A DNA stretch of 64,000 nucleotides from Ichthyophis bannanicus (GCA_033557465.1 CM066035.1:244856869-244920868); one strand, 5' to 3'; positions 1 to 11,269 are shown, numbered from the stretch's first letter. The notes: a model not told the origin generated them from the sequence alone. A program made the numbers and translations.

Positions 1-781
1 ATTTAACACCTCCAGAGGGAGAAAGGTATTTCCCCGAAGATGTCTGAGGATGTTATCCTAGAAGTTCCTAAGCCTCAAAGAAAACCCCGCAGGCTGAAAC
101 CTGGTGTTAGGAGGGGAGAAGAATCCTATCTGTCTAAGCCTGAAGATAGAACCAGTAAGCTCTCCAGGGGTAGAACCTCCTACAAGAAGTGGGATTATAA
201 GAACCCTGAATGGTGGCTTCCCTCTCTCCCAGACACAAGAGAATACGGTAGCTGTTATTCCAGCCATAGAGGGAGTGCTGCAGAGAGACACTGTAACGGC
301 ACGTTACAGGGGAACTTACAAAGGTATTTTGATAAAGAGAATTCAGAATGCATACAAGAGCCTATGGTCATTGACACACTCAGTGAGTGTTCATTTAATG
401 GTGACCCAATGGACTGCACATTGATTTTATCAGATAAAGTAACGTCTCTGTGTTAGTCAAGGCTGTGCTTAGTGTATAAGGAAAACACTATAACGGAAGA
501 TTGCTGGTTTGCACATAGTGAAACTATGTGCTGAGTTTGAATGTTTAACTTTGACCATTTACTTTGAAGCAAGAAGAAGTTGTTCTACTTTCCTTTATGT
601 TTAGCCAGAAAGCATGGCTTATTTATTTTGAATATTGTGTTCTGTTATCTGAATAATCCGACCCCGGGAGGGGAAATAAATCTTTTTGCCTTCAACCACT
701 CGTGTCGCGCAACTACTTCATTGCCATCAGACGCAGACCTGCTAGCCAGGAGGCAGTCTGCCCACCTGGTGGTGACACGCT
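1..781. other. Unassigned left edge, possible LTR-like tail
   Basis: I do not recognise this stretch. A plus-strand open frame at 40-456 could encode 138 residues. It is basic near the start (many K, R and P) and has no motif I can name. A second overlapping frame (104-424) is equally anonymous. An AATAAA signal at 675-680 is followed by a run resembling the R-U5 part of a retroelement LTR, so this may be the 3' end of an LTR retroelement. That is a guess from appearance only. The stretch ends where DIRS homology begins. Confidence 0.25.
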
Positions 782-1209
782 GCACTTAGTGCATTTTTTA
801 AACCCGGAGGCTTGTTTTTCCATGAGGAAAAATTCTTTGTGAGGCCTAAGGCCCAAAAGAAGAAAAACACACTAAGTGAGGGAAAAACTGTGTTTTGTTT
901 TGTTTTTTATAAGAAAAGAAAGAAAAGACCGGCGGTACCTGTCCGAAGTCGGGGGAGGCAGACGCGCGACCAAAGAAATAAAATAAAACAAAGAACTTCT
1001 TCAGCGGTGACAGAAACACGACCTGCTGGCTCCGCGGCAAAGAAGAACTGAGGAGAGGCGGTTAGGAAAGGCAGGAAGGCAGCGCGCAGGCGCTGTGGGA
1101 TGCTCCCAAAAGCTTTCCTTTTTGGGAAGCTGGGGAGCGTTCCCGCGCTGGCTCCGTCAGTACTGACGTACCCATATGTGAAGACTCATTCCTGCTTGTT
1201 CCTGGAGAT
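782..1209 (-). mobile_element. DIRS retrotransposon, 5'-end fragment
   Basis: Read on the minus strand this is the first ~430 bases of a DIRS element. It begins with the terminal motif ATCTCCAGGAACAAGCAGGA at 1209 and passes through the GC-rich leader seen at 7440-7609, 44698-44859 and 62838-63001. It stops just after the gag start codon (complement of 820-822), whose product begins MEKQASGFKK, close to the start of the gag in copy B. Everything downstream is missing. The leader includes the same GGTACC-rich block and a decayed A-rich tract. It abuts a CR1 reverse-transcriptase fragment at 1210, so it probably inserted into, or recombined with, that CR1. Confidence 0.75.
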
Positions 1210-1955
1210 AATTGGCCATTTAGCCCTACCCTCTGCTTTCTATCTTTTAACCAATTCCTGATCCACAGTAGTACACTGCCTCCTATCCCATGACTCTTTA
1301 GTTTTGCCAAAAGTCTCTGATAAGGGACCTTGTCAAAGGCTTTCTGAAAGTCCAAATACACTATATCAACCAACTCACCTTTGTCTACCTGTTTATTCAC
1401 ACCTTCAAAAAAAACATAACAGATTAGTAAGACAAGATCTTCCTTGTCTAAAGCCATGTTGGCTGTCTCCCATTAAGCCATGACTATCTACATGTTCAGC
1501 AATTTTGTTCTTTATGATGGTTTCTACTATTTTCCCCGGTACTGACGTCAGGCTCACCGGTCTATAGTTTCCCGGATCACCCCTGGAACCCTTTTTAAAA
1601 ATTGGTGTAACGTTCGCCATCCTCCAATCTTCAGGTATTACAGATGATTTTAATGATAGTTCACAGATTACTAATAGCAGGTCTGCAATCTCATATTACA
1701 GTTCATTCAACACCCTTGTATGTACATCATCTGGCCCAGGTGATTTGCTACTCTTCAGTTTATCTAATAATTGTAATACATCTTCCCGATGTATCGATAC
1801 TTCCTTCAATTCTTCTGTACCTTTAAATACCACTTCAGTCATGGGTAACATCCCTACATCTTCCTCAGTAAAGACCGAAGCAAAGAATTCATTCAGTCTC
1901 TCCTCATTCTATCATAGTCTCCCTTTTGAAAGCTAAAAGGTAGCACTGTGGATTT
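1210..1955 (-). pseudogene. CR1 LINE ORF2 fragment, reverse transcriptase
   Basis: Minus-strand translation gives CR1-type RT in two frames. The upstream part (about 1405-1955) reads through a linker with FFASVFTEED and then NVTPIFKKG, NYRPVSLTS and QHGFRQGRSCLTNLL. After a frameshift near 1405-1457 it continues DIVYLDFQKAFDKVPYQRLL, the conserved RT motif A region. The catalytic YADD segment and the C-terminus are absent because the fragment stops at a DIRS end (1209). On its other side it is cut by DIRS copy A1. The endonuclease fragment at 7610-7965 has the same orientation and the right order to be the other half of this CR1. No function is retained. Confidence 0.85.
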
Positions 1956-2145
1956 AGCACAGTTACTTACCTGTAACAGGTGATCTCTGGGAACAGCAGG
2001 AATAAGTCTTGACATATGGGTACGTCGGCACCAACGGAGCCTGCGCGGGAACGCTCCCCAGCTTCCAATCAGAAAGCCTTTGGGAGCATCCCTCAGCGCC
2101 TGCGTGCTGCCTTCCCGCCTTTCCAACTGTCTCTCCTCAGTTGAG
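1956..2145 (-). repeat. DIRS A1 3' terminal repeat with extension
   Basis: The element-sense 3' end. Positions from about 1985 to 2140 are an inverted copy of the 5' end at 7438-7609 (shared GGGAACGCTCCCCAGC and GCCTTTGGGAGCATCCCTCA). The outermost ~30 bases (AGCACAGTTACTTACCTGTA and what follows) are an extension absent from the 5' end. Unequal inverted ends of this kind are known for DIRS elements. Confidence 0.75.
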
Positions 2146-2225
2146 TTTTATAGCTGAGACAAAAGAGAGAAAGAGGAAAGGAAGATAGATAGAGAGATAC
2201 AACTCCTAGGGGAGGTGGGTGGGTT

Positions 2226-2325
2226 GTGAAGACTTATTCCTGCTGTTCCCAGAGATCACCTGTTACAGGTAAGTAGTAACTGTGCTATCTCCAGGAACAA
2301 GCAGGAATGAGTCTTCACATATGGG
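2226..2325 (-). repeat. DIRS A1 internal complementary region
   Basis: Positions 2226-2286 are the reverse complement of the 3' terminus (1956-2015). Directly abutting them, 2287-2325 are the reverse complement of the 5' terminus (7571-7609). Both element ends are therefore copied side by side. This is the defining internal complementary region that DIRS elements are thought to use to rebuild their ends through a circular intermediate. Confidence 0.75.
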
Positions 2326-3175
2326 GACTCCCAAGCTAAGATGCCTGGAGCCCTAGCATGGTGAGGACTGGAACATGCTACACCTCATATGGCCAGGCAT
2401 CCTGAGGATGGAGGGTAGGAGTTGAAAAGAGAGGAGCTGTAGGAAAAACAGCTAACCTAAGGACTACAGGTAAGGAGTCCTTGTATGTATGATAATTATC
2501 ATGAAAAACATTGACATGAACAATCACAATATGGACCTCACCTACTGGATTGCAGGAAGTAGGGAGGCTGGTGGAGTCTACTGGAGATCCAGTAGAGGAA
2601 TCTTCAAGGTGACCTCACTGAAGTGAAGGCGAAGGTCCAAATCTGGATTTGACAGGTGACCCAGGTGTCAACTGGGGTAGTACAAAAACGTCAGGTCTTC
2701 AGTGGAAGCTTTATGGAAAAAGCTGGGAACTCTTTTGGATACAGAGTTGTAACATTTAGGAACAAAAGAGGAAGACTGACTGATTTGGACAACTAGCCCA
2801 GTCCTGGAGGGAAGAAGGGGTATGGAAAAAAGCCCATATTCCCAAGGAGGACAGATGTCTGAAGGGCTGAAACCTCAGATCTATTAAGATCCACCCTGTC
2901 TTTCCTATCTGTTGAGAGATAGGAAAGATAGTGAAGCATGGAGCTTCAGGGATACCTAGATCTAGGGTTAAAGTAGGAGCTGTCAGTACCACAGTAGTGG
3001 TTGTGTGCATAATACCCCAGACATACTGAGGGACAGTATGAAGATATGCAAGGCTACTGTCTGGAACCTATAGGAAGGTGAAACCCCTTACAAGCATAGA
3101 CAGTTAGAAGATAAGTATGTGAATACATATCTACCTATAAGGAAGCATCTCGACAGATACACAGATATATAGGGA

Positions 3176-3335
3176 TATATTTATTTATTTATTTATTTAA
3201 CAGCTTTTATATACCGCACTTTTGACATCAGCGCGGTTTACATTTCAACAAATTTTGTACTTAAACATAAAACAAATGTTAAGTTTACAGAGAACAGGGA
3301 ATAAAAACATGGATAACAGGGATAAACAACTAACA
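3176..3335 (-). mobile_element. SINE/LINE-tail insertion inside DIRS A1
   Basis: A run of ATTT repeats is followed by a reversed tail containing TATACCGCACTTTTGACATC and CAGCGCGGTTTACAT, the tail shared by the SINE family in this window. There is no tRNA-like head. The corresponding site in copy A3 (near 59070-59090) lacks it, so it inserted after A1 and A3 separated. Confidence 0.6.
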
Positions 3336-3414
3336 GATATATTCAATTATTTACAATAGATTCTTAAATGCTCTAGCTCTAAAGGTAGGGTTTGTGATAA
3401 ATGATATATGTGTA

Positions 3415-3432
3415 GATATATATATATACAGG

Positions 3433-3477
<45 letters not shown>
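3415..3477. repeat. (TA)n microsatellite
   Basis: An almost pure TA dinucleotide run inside DIRS A1. Copy A3 carries TA runs in the corresponding region (59076-59130 and 59218-59246), so the seed repeat predates the split of the two copies. Confidence 0.9.
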
Positions 3478-3480
<3 letters not shown>

Positions 3481-3944
3481 TATAGTGATATCTGGAGGGG
3501 CATAAAAAATGCACACGCAGCTTACAGACATATGTATCTATAGAGAAGTATATAGAGATATATACATACATGTATATAGATGTCTAAAAATAAATGTCTG
3601 CAACTAAGCAGATAGAGATATGCCCATAAGAACATTCACATGGAGATGTGAAGGAGAAAGATTCATCTAATAACAAGAAGGTGGAACCTACTTGAGAAGA
3701 TATATAGAGAATCTATTCCCCCTGGCTACGATGGTGCAGGAATGCTATCCAGTGAAATAACCAGGATGGTTGCGTGAAAAACAGAGGAGAATATCAGTCT
3801 GTAAACAGCAAGTCCTGAGTCCTATAGAACTCTCGCATGGTAAATGGACAGAAGACGCATAGGATGAGATACCAGGCTGACCCACTTGAGGAACAAGGGG
3901 GGAGAGGGGGTATCATGCGTTGTTTAAGTACATATGTACTTAAG

Positions 3945-4190
3945 GTACTTCGGGCCGGAAGGTCGGGGGTTCAAATCCCACTAGAGGACAGCAACCTTGG
4001 GCCGGAAGGACTGAGGTTTCTAGTCCCACAGGTGCTCCTTGTGGTCTTGGGCAAGCCACTTAACCCTCCATAGCCCATGTTCCCTGTAAAATAGTTATCT
4101 CCAAGTTATAATGCCCTGTTCAATGTAATTTCAGTTTGTTCAATGTAAACCGCACTGATGCAGAATAGCGCGGTATATAAGAGAATAAAT
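3945..4190 (+). mobile_element. tRNA-derived SINE, 5'-truncated
   Basis: This matches the complete SINE at 39976-40275 from its tRNA-like box B (GGGTTCAAATCCCACTAGAG) through GTCTTGGGCAAGCCACTTAA to the tail GTAAACCGCACTGATGCAGA, GCGCGGTATATAAG and AATAAAT. The box A head is missing. Copy A3 has an uninterrupted site (around 59560-59590). Comparison suggests a short duplicated TAAATATGT-like target, imperfect on the left. Confidence 0.75.
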
Positions 4191-5259
4191 ATGTGCTGTC
4201 CATGAAGGATTAGGATACCATGAGGACAAGCTGCAAGGAAAAAGAGCATATTTCCTGTAGAAAATGGGTAACCCTTTAGAAGGTCATATAAAGAAGGCTT
4301 ATGTCCTTTATTAAAAGGAAATAGAAGGGTGTAAAGAACCCCTACAGTCATGAGGAATGACTGAGTAAGCCTTTTTCAACCATATAGGATAGTAATTAGA
4401 GAAAAAAATCCCCATGCTCTCTTGCAAGGGCCCATAGTGGAAAGCTTCTCAGTAGGATTGCAGAGAGTACTATGCAGGAGAATTGGGAAATAAAAGTGGC
4501 TGTTGGAGGAAACCAGCTGCCACCTCAGTTATGCTGCCAACTCCAGAGATTTGGAGACGACAGAAAAGAAGTGATAAGGATTATCCAAGATAGATGAAGC
4601 ACTATCTTGGAAGCACTACTAAGGCTAGACAAAAAGTAGTGGAAGACAAGACTGAAACTTGTAGAAAAGTACTAGTAGTCTAATCACTGGAACTCCTGCA
4701 TGGGCAGCTGCTGAATAGAACAGCAGAAAAAATCTTTCTGTTCTTAACAGAGAGAACAGACAGAACAAGAGGAGAAAATCCTGAACATGTCTGATGAGCT
4801 GCCCAATGAAGCAGGGAGGTTACTCCAAAGAAAACTCTACACTGGAAAGGAAAGGAAGACTAGAAAGGCTAAGAAAGCCTTCCAGCTGTATGGTACCACT
4901 CGTACAGGGGAAGCCCTGGAAACGAGGGTAAAGAAAAATAGGAGCTGAAGGGAGACTTGCTATATGGTAAGTCTGTAGAAGGAAAAAATTCATGGTGGTA
5001 CAGGGAAACTATCATGAGATAGTTGGCAAACCTCTCTTCATGGTAGGAAGAGGAGGAAAACCCTGTGACCCACAGACATGAATCTCCTGACAGCTCAGGC
5101 TACCTAAGAGCAAGTGGATGTCCTGGAACAGGAATCCATATGTAGAGTTTTTAAATGAAAAAACAGTGAAAAAACTTCTGCTGAGAAGAAGTGAACTGTA
5201 TGTTATAAGAGATGAATTAGAACCCCATTGAGGGTTAATTTTCCTGGCTTGAGTTTGGA

Positions 5260-7238
5260 TTCTTCAGATCAGAGCGAGGTTTCCCTTGTTTGGGAACATC
5301 TGTATGATGGGCAGGAGAAGAATAAAACCACCTTCTTTTAGGGAAAGAAGGTTTGGTAGGGCATTTCCTACCTAATGGGGAAGGAGAAGGCTTAGGATAA
5401 CAGGGAAGTCAGACTTCAGAAACAGGGAAGTCAGTGGAGCAATGAGCAACCTGACATAAAGATTCCCTATCGAAGAGATTTTCTCCAGTACAAGGAGTAT
5501 TACTCAGTCTTTGTTGTGCCCATCTGCTCAAGTCTGAAGCTTGGAGCCAGGCTCTACGTCGTGCCCCTATGGCTATAGCAGAGGTTCTGCTAACAGACTC
5601 AAAAGAGTCAAGGGAAGCACGAGAAAGAAACCAAGAGATATTTTGGCTATGACTAAGAAGTAAGGAATAGTCTGCAGCCTTGGGCTCTGATAGAAAAGGA
5701 GTCAAAAGAGTTAATTTCTTTGTGACCTCCTGAAGGGATAGACTCATATAAAAAATATAAGAGAGAATCCTTGCTGCCAGCATAGATGTTTGGAAGGTTT
5801 GACGTCCAAAGGCATCCAGTGTTCTAGACTCACGACCTGGCGGGTAAGAAGAATGCTTCTTCTTGCTTTTTACCTTCCTCATTGCTGATTCCACTACAAT
5901 GGAATGATGGGGAAGATGAGTCTTTTGAAACCCTGGAGAGGGGGGCACCTGATACAGAAGATCAGTTGCTGTAGAAGGTGAGGAAACCCTTAAAGGTGTT
6001 TCCCATATGCTCAGAAGAAGATCCTGCAAAGAATGATGTAAAGGAAGCATTATAGTTTCCTTTTTCCCAGAAGAGCCTTGTGTAGGATCATAGCCAGGGA
6101 TAGGAATAGCAAGGAATGTAGCCATGTCAAGGAGAAATTTCTGAAAAGAAGGATCTCCAATGGGAACCATCCCTGGACAGGCTAAAGTTGAAGAACTAGC
6201 CTGGGCACCGGAGGATGTACTGGTCCGGTGCAGAAAAGGAGCTCTAATGGATGGATACTGGCACTAGCGGTTATGACTTGAGACAGTCAGTACTGCATCG
6301 TCCATGCCAGGTATCGACTCCAAACTAGGTATAGAAAGGAGCGATCCTGGTGAAAAAGGCATGGAAGTAGTTGGTCCCGATGGTACTGCAGGAACCGGCA
6401 TCGATACCGATACCGGTAGCGGTGCCGGAATCGGAGGCGATACCGACATCGAAGCAGTCATCAGAGGCTGCTCAAGCGGTACCGGGGCAGCCAAAAACCC
6501 TTGGTGAGTATCCTCGATACCGCGCATCCGGAATCGGTAAGCATCGGTTCCGAGACGCGTCGGTACCCAGTCTTCCAGACTAGATATCGATTCCAGACTC
6601 AGCATCGAAGGAAGCGAGTCTATTGATGCATGTCTAGAGGGTACCGACGTCGGTGGTCGTATCGGCGATGATGCCAATACTGGAAAGACAATCTGGGACG
6701 TATCGATCGGTCCCGAAGGTACCGAGAATGCCAGATGACGATCCCTGGTGAAGAGTGGATCACTCAACACCAGTGCCGATGCCGGGGTATCGGTACCGCT
6801 CGAAGCGGATGCCACCACCAAGCATGGCTCAGGTATGTTCTGTGAGGGGTGAGCCCCAGGAACAACCTGAAACCCCTGAAAGGCTTTGGAGACCGAAGAC
6901 TCCCGCCGGGGTTTTAAAGCCAATAGGGTCTTGAGGGCAAGGCCGGAGCCGTCATCATGCTTGGCATGAGACCTACCACTCAAGTATTGGCTAGTCTTAA
7001 CAGACTGTTTTTGGGTTACCTGATCCTGTAGAGAAGAAATGGTCGGTGCCCTGACACTGGAAGGGAACACGGTATCGAGGGAAACTCGAAATGGAAAATC
7101 TCTTCTCATAAAATTGTAGCCTAATGGCTCCGGAGGAAAAGGGTCAGGACCCAAACAGGTTAGACACCAGTTGTTGGAGTCTAAAAAGAAAACTGTATTT
7201 CCACAGTTAAGGCACTTCTTAGGAGAAGAAGGCTCCAT
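5260..7238 (-). pseudogene. DIRS gag-like ORF1 (copy A1)
   Basis: Two long minus-strand frames make up this gag: 7238-6264 (324 residues) and 6170-5409 (253 residues), with the C-terminal tail degenerate down to about 5260. The N-terminus has a zinc-ribbon-like CxxC-x12-CxxC motif (CLNC then CLTC). The middle is low-complexity (S, P, V, T-rich). The C-terminal half contains the block GFQKTHLPHHSIVVESAM and later ESRTLDAFGRQTFQTSMLAA, both conserved in copies A3 and B. The family is known as the DIRS1-like gag related to the LAP2-alpha-specific region of vertebrate TMPO; I see the family resemblance, not a host gene. A stop and frameshift between 6170 and 6264 break it. Confidence 0.75.
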
Positions 7239-7437
7239 AATGGAGAGGCCTTACAGGCCCAAAAATTTAAAACAGAAACTGAGGGAAAACTCTCCCTGAG
7301 TTTGAGAAAAAGAAAAGAAAAAGCCCACCGGTGGTACCGGTGGAGGCGGGGAAACAGCCTCGACCACAAGAAAAAGAGAATTAAAGAATTAAGAAAAAAG
7401 TTTCTGCGGTGACAGGAGGATGTCCTGCTGGCTCCGC

Positions 7438-7609
7438 GGAAAAACGAAAACTGAGGAGAGACAGTTGGAAAGGCGGGAAGGCAGCACACAGGCACTGAGG
7501 GATGCTCCCAAAGGCTTTCTGATTGGACGCTGGGGAGCGTTCCCGCGCAGGCTCTGTTGGTGCTGACGTACCCATATGTGAAGACTCATTCCTGCTTGTT
7601 CCTGGAGAT
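7438..7609 (-). repeat. DIRS A1 5' terminal repeat
   Basis: The element-sense start, reading ATCTCCAGGAACAAGCAGGA from 7609. It is inverted relative to 1985-2140. The same terminus occurs at 1209, 44859, 48013 and 63001, which fixes the element edge. Confidence 0.75.
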
Positions 7610-7965
7610 CGTTGCCGTCCTTCTTCCATTTATTAAATCAAACGTGATCATGTTATGATCACTATTGCTAAATGGCCCCAACACCCTAATCTTTTGAACT
7701 ACATCCTATATTCCAGTAAGGACTAGGTCCAGAATAGCATTCCCTCTTGTCGGTTCATGAACCAGTTGCTCAAGAAGCAGTCATTTTTTCATCTAGAAAC
7801 TTTATCTCCCTAGCATATCCTGCAGTGACAACGACCCAGTCAATGACCCACCCATTATTGTGTTGTAACTTTTGTTAGCTTCCCTGTTTTCTATTAGCAT
7901 TTCATCATCCATCTGTTCATTCTGGTCAGGCGGTCAGTAGTACACTGCCCAAGGAAAGCTGTGGT
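7610..7965 (-). pseudogene. CR1 LINE endonuclease fragment
   Basis: Minus-strand translation reads VVQKIRVLGPFSNSDHNMIT then FDLING. The SDHNMI motif belongs to the C-terminal part of the CR1 apurinic-like endonuclease domain. The left edge meets the end of DIRS A1, and the RT part of a CR1 in the same orientation resumes on the far side at 1955. I therefore read both as one CR1 split by A1. The upstream part is degenerate and runs into an L2-like RT relic. Confidence 0.7.
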
Positions 7966-8640
7966 TAGTGATGGCCTCTTAACATAAGTGGCAATCCTGT
8001 GAAAGTAGGCATGAAAGGGGAATTTGTCTTCTTACATTAAAACCAAAAGATTTTTGTTTTGGGAGGGTTTGAATTCAGTTTATGAGCACAGAACCAGGAA
8101 GCTATAGCATCAAGACACCAATTAAGGTTTTTCAGGACAGTTGGTCCTTGGGGATCGTATGGATATACCAACTGAATATCATCTATGAACATGCTGACAC
8201 TGATATTGAAACTTTAAATAAGTGAGGCCAACAATGCTACCCGCCCCCCCCCCCCCCCAAAACACATCATCATCATTTATTTATTTATTTTTATTTTATC
8301 ATGAGTGCAAGAACTGATTCCTGGAAAACTCCACAGACCAAGGTCTATGGGAAAGGCAGTTTGTCACCACACATAAGTTGAAACTATACCTAAGTTGCCA
8401 ATATTCTTGTAATTCACAAAAATTCTCACAGCAATATTCTTAGCACATCAATAAAGAGGGAATGGTCCACAAGATCAAACATGGCAGACATATCTAGGAG
8501 GATGAGAGGTACATCTCCTCCTCTATGCATATATAGATGCAGATCAAATTGATCATTTTCGTTGTTATGACCCTTTCTAAAGTCAGATTGTTTGGGATGC
8601 AAGACATTAGTCTTAATCAGGAAATCTCTCTGACCACCTA
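7966..8640 (-). pseudogene. L2-like LINE reverse-transcriptase relic
   Basis: The minus-strand reading gives LLDMSAMFDLVDHSLFIDVL (RT motif A, normally LDLSAAFDTVDH), then GVFQESVLALM (decayed GVPQGSVLGP), then FIDDIQLVYPYD (decayed YADDTQL) and LDAIASWFCAHKLNSNPPKT. The order and motifs are those of an L2 or related LINE RT. Several stops, a poly-C run (about 8242-8258) and an AT-rich tract interrupt it. Confidence 0.65.
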
Positions 8641-8644
8641 GAAA

Positions 8645-10305
8645 AGACTGGCTCCCTTCAACCTGGTCAATCGGGTTTTCGCCCTGGACACAGCACGGAG
8701 ATGATTCTTATCTCTCTTCTTAGTGAGGTTTACCGGGCTTTTGATCATGGTAATGTTTCTCTTCTTGAATCTCTGGACCTCTCTTCTGTTTTTGATTTAA
8801 TCAATCACAGCATTCTCCTCTCCTGTCTCCACAATATCTTTCTGGTAGCTGTTTTCTGGTTACTTTTAACTCCTCAAACTTCTTCCTCCCTATTCCCTAG
8901 TGTCTGGGGTCCCTCAGAGTTCTGTACTTGCTCTCCTACTTCTCAATATTTTTATTGCTCATTTAATGTACCTGGTTGAGCATTTCGGTATCTCTGCCTA
9001 TTATGCAGATGACATCCTGCTTGTGTTGCACACCCATACTTTTGCTCCTGACCTTTCACACATGAATGGTTGCCTGTCTGCCGTAGCTTCCTGGCTGCAT
9101 GATAATCATTTACTGCTGAATCTATAAAAAAAAATGCTACAATATGACTAGCTGCTTCTAGAAGTCCTCCTTCCATTGTCCTGCTGCTTTCCATTACTCT
9201 GGTCCCAACCCTTACTTATCTTGGGGTCATTCCGGGTGCTTCCCTTTCTTTTCCCAACCATATCAGTACAGTTATCTGATACTCCTATTTCTCCCTTCAC
9301 CAAATTCGATCTGTGTACTCTTTCCTGTTGCTGTCGTCCCTTGCCACACTTTTCTTGAGCCTAGTCATTAACTGCCTTGATTACTGTAATGTCATTCATG
9401 CTGGTCGTCCTATATATGAAGTTAAAAGATTCCAAATTGTTCAGAACTCAGCTGTCCAGATTCCCTCTCATGTTTCTAAATTTGATCATATCACTCCACT
9501 CCTCATACATCATCACTTGCTCCCTATTCAATTTCAAAATCAGCTCAAAATCTTGATTCTGATCCATAAGGCTTTTCATTCTAGCTCCCCTCCCTATCTT
9601 GCTTTTGACATCTTACTCCACTGCCCTCCCCCCCCCCATTATTTATTTTATTTATTTTATTTAGACAGTTTTGTATACCGCCTTATCCTTCAATCAAAGC
9701 GGTCACAACACAATTGGGGGATACATTTAACACGCGGGGATATGAGACACATACACTAATACTTACAGGGAACATGGGCAATGGAGGGTTAAGTGGCTTG
9801 CCCAAGGCCACAAGGAGCATCTGTGGGACTAGAAACCCCAGTCCTTCCGGCCTGAGGTTGCTGTCCTCTAGTGGGATTTGAACCCCCGACCTTCCGGCCT
9901 GAAGTACCTTGCCCCCACCACTAGGCTGCTACTCCCCTTTGATCCCTCTATAAAAATTGATTGCATCTGCCTCCTGCTTTTCAGGCTAGACTTAAATCTA
10001 CTAGATATGCTGCCTTCTTATTTGTGGCCCCTACACTCTGGAATGATCTCCCACCTGATCTCCACTTGAAACCTTCTTATCCCTGATTTAAATCCGCTCT
10101 GAAGACTCACCTGTTTCATGCCACTTTTACCTCTCAGATAGCACAACTGCCTGTTAGTCTCCTCCCTATCTATTCCCTTTTCTCCTTGTGTGCCTGACTT
10201 TACTATTTTAATAGAGTTCTGTTTCCATTTTCCTTTTGATTGCTTTATTGTAAAATCGCCTTGCTGTAACGATTTGGCAGTATACAAATTTTAATAAATT
10301 AAACT
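8645..10305 (+). pseudogene. L2-like LINE reverse-transcriptase and 3' end, plus strand
   Basis: The plus-strand frame starts GFRPGHSTEM (broken frame). It continues with LDLSSVFDLINHSILLSCLH at 8785 onward, then a decayed GVPQSSVLALLLLNIFIAHL and YYADDILLVLHTHT (8900-9127), which includes the YADD catalytic motif. Further frames (9313-9630) carry the post-RT region with LDYCNVIHAG. A SINE inserted at 9635-9938, after which the 3' end resumes (about 9940-10300) and finishes in TTTTAATAAATTAA. It abuts the oppositely oriented relative at 7966-8640. Multiple frameshifts; no function. Confidence 0.7.
9635..9938 (-). mobile_element. tRNA-derived SINE, complete copy
   Basis: Read on the minus strand, a tRNA-like head has box A (complement near 9918-9931, GCAGCCTAGTGG) and box B (complement of 9874-9884, GGTTCAAATCC). 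A SINE body shared with 39976-40275 and 3945-4190 follows, then a tail ending in an ATTT-rich run. It interrupts the plus-strand LINE relic around it. The head would have acted as an RNA polymerase III promoter. Confidence 0.75.
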
Positions 10306-10329
10306 AACTGGTTTGCCACAATTTCTCTA

Positions 10330-11262
10330 AAATCTTGGCCACAAATTGCAAGTTAGATATGGAACAATTCGACATAGCGTGAATTCTAGCTTCCTCTCAG
10401 AATCCAAAAAACACGCTGAAGCCACTTCAGCTTGCAATGAATGCAGCCGCCAGAATACTACATGGAGCCGCCAGGAGAGACCATATACAGTAACACCAAT
10501 CCTGAAATACCTTCATTGGCTGCCGGTCCACTGCAGACTCTCGTTTAAAATTCTACTGCTAACCTTCAAGTCCATCTATGGCCTCACCGCCGCCTCCACT
10601 CCCCACTCCCCCAAACAGAGTCAGAAGGTCAGTCGCTGCCAACACACTGAGAATCCCCAGCAAAATTACAAAGTGCTCTCAAGCAACAAGAAACAGAGCC
10701 TTCATGTACTATGCACCCACATGCTGGAATGCCCTCCCGCCCACCATCCGGTCCATCACCGACATTACCCATTTCAAGAAGGCCCTGAAACACCACCTCT
10801 TCCTCCAGCACTACTCTCACAAAGGGGACATGCCAGAACCAGTCACACTCAACCACCAAGACAACCCCCCCAACACACCCACAATACAACCAGTCACACT
10901 CAACCACCAAGACAACCCCCCCACAACACACCGACCCAGTCCGGCACAACAGCACTAACAGACACCCGGGTAGGCACTTGTAAATAGTCACCTAATTGTG
11001 TAAATAGTGGCCAAGCAGCCCCTGCCGCCACCACCCATCGGTGGCCCGACTATGTAGCCTGTATATAGTTACTTAAAAGAGCTGCCACGCTGCCTAGCTG
11101 TGCAGCCTGTACATAGTTACCCCAGTTAATCCAAGTTGCAAATCCTGTTCATTGTAAGTACAGTACCAGCCCTGCCGGGACTATACAAATTTGTTGTTGA
11201 CTGTGAACCGAGCTGATTTTAAAAAGCACAGTATAGAAAAGACTTTAAATAAATAAATCATA
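10330..11262 (+). pseudogene. L2-like LINE 3' fragment
   Basis: The readable frame includes HGAARRDHITPILKYLHWLP-like sequence in broken form (10440-10520), then PVHCRLSFKILLLTFKSIYG, and in another frame SQATRNRAFMYYAPTCWNAL and PPTIRSITDITHFKKALKHH. These are the conserved C-terminal segments of L2 ORF2. The 3' region carries two copies of a 51-bp unit (about 10837-10938) and ends with a tail (GTGAACCGAGCTGA, CAGTATAGAAAAGA) and AAATAAATAAAT. Confidence 0.8.
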
Positions 11263-11269
11263 CATAAAT

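Larger units (their letters stand above)
1956..7609 (-). mobile_element. DIRS-type retrotransposon copy A1 (non-autonomous)
   Basis: This is a complete-ended DIRS element in minus orientation. Its 5' inverted terminal repeat is at 7438-7609, its 3' terminal repeat with extension at 1956-2145, and its internal complementary region at 2226-2325. A gag relic occupies 5260-7238. Between gag and the internal complementary region (about 2330-5240) I see no readable RT, RNase H or tyrosine recombinase. One block (about 4415-4470) still aligns with the RNase H part of copy B. Copy A3 (57404-63001) has the same design and aligns over its whole length. A1 has gained two SINE-type insertions (3176-3335 and 3945-4190) that A3 lacks. 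It sits between the endonuclease and RT halves of a CR1. No TSD is evident, as expected for DIRS elements. Confidence 0.85.

Noticed and set aside
3347..3571. Open frame rich in IYIYIY
   Set aside because: Pure translation of the TA microsatellite. The similar frame at 58993-59331 is rejected for the same reason.
5409..7238. Intact host protein from the 324- and 253-codon frames
   Set aside because: Both align with the gag of A3 and B and are separated by a stop and frameshift within one DIRS element.
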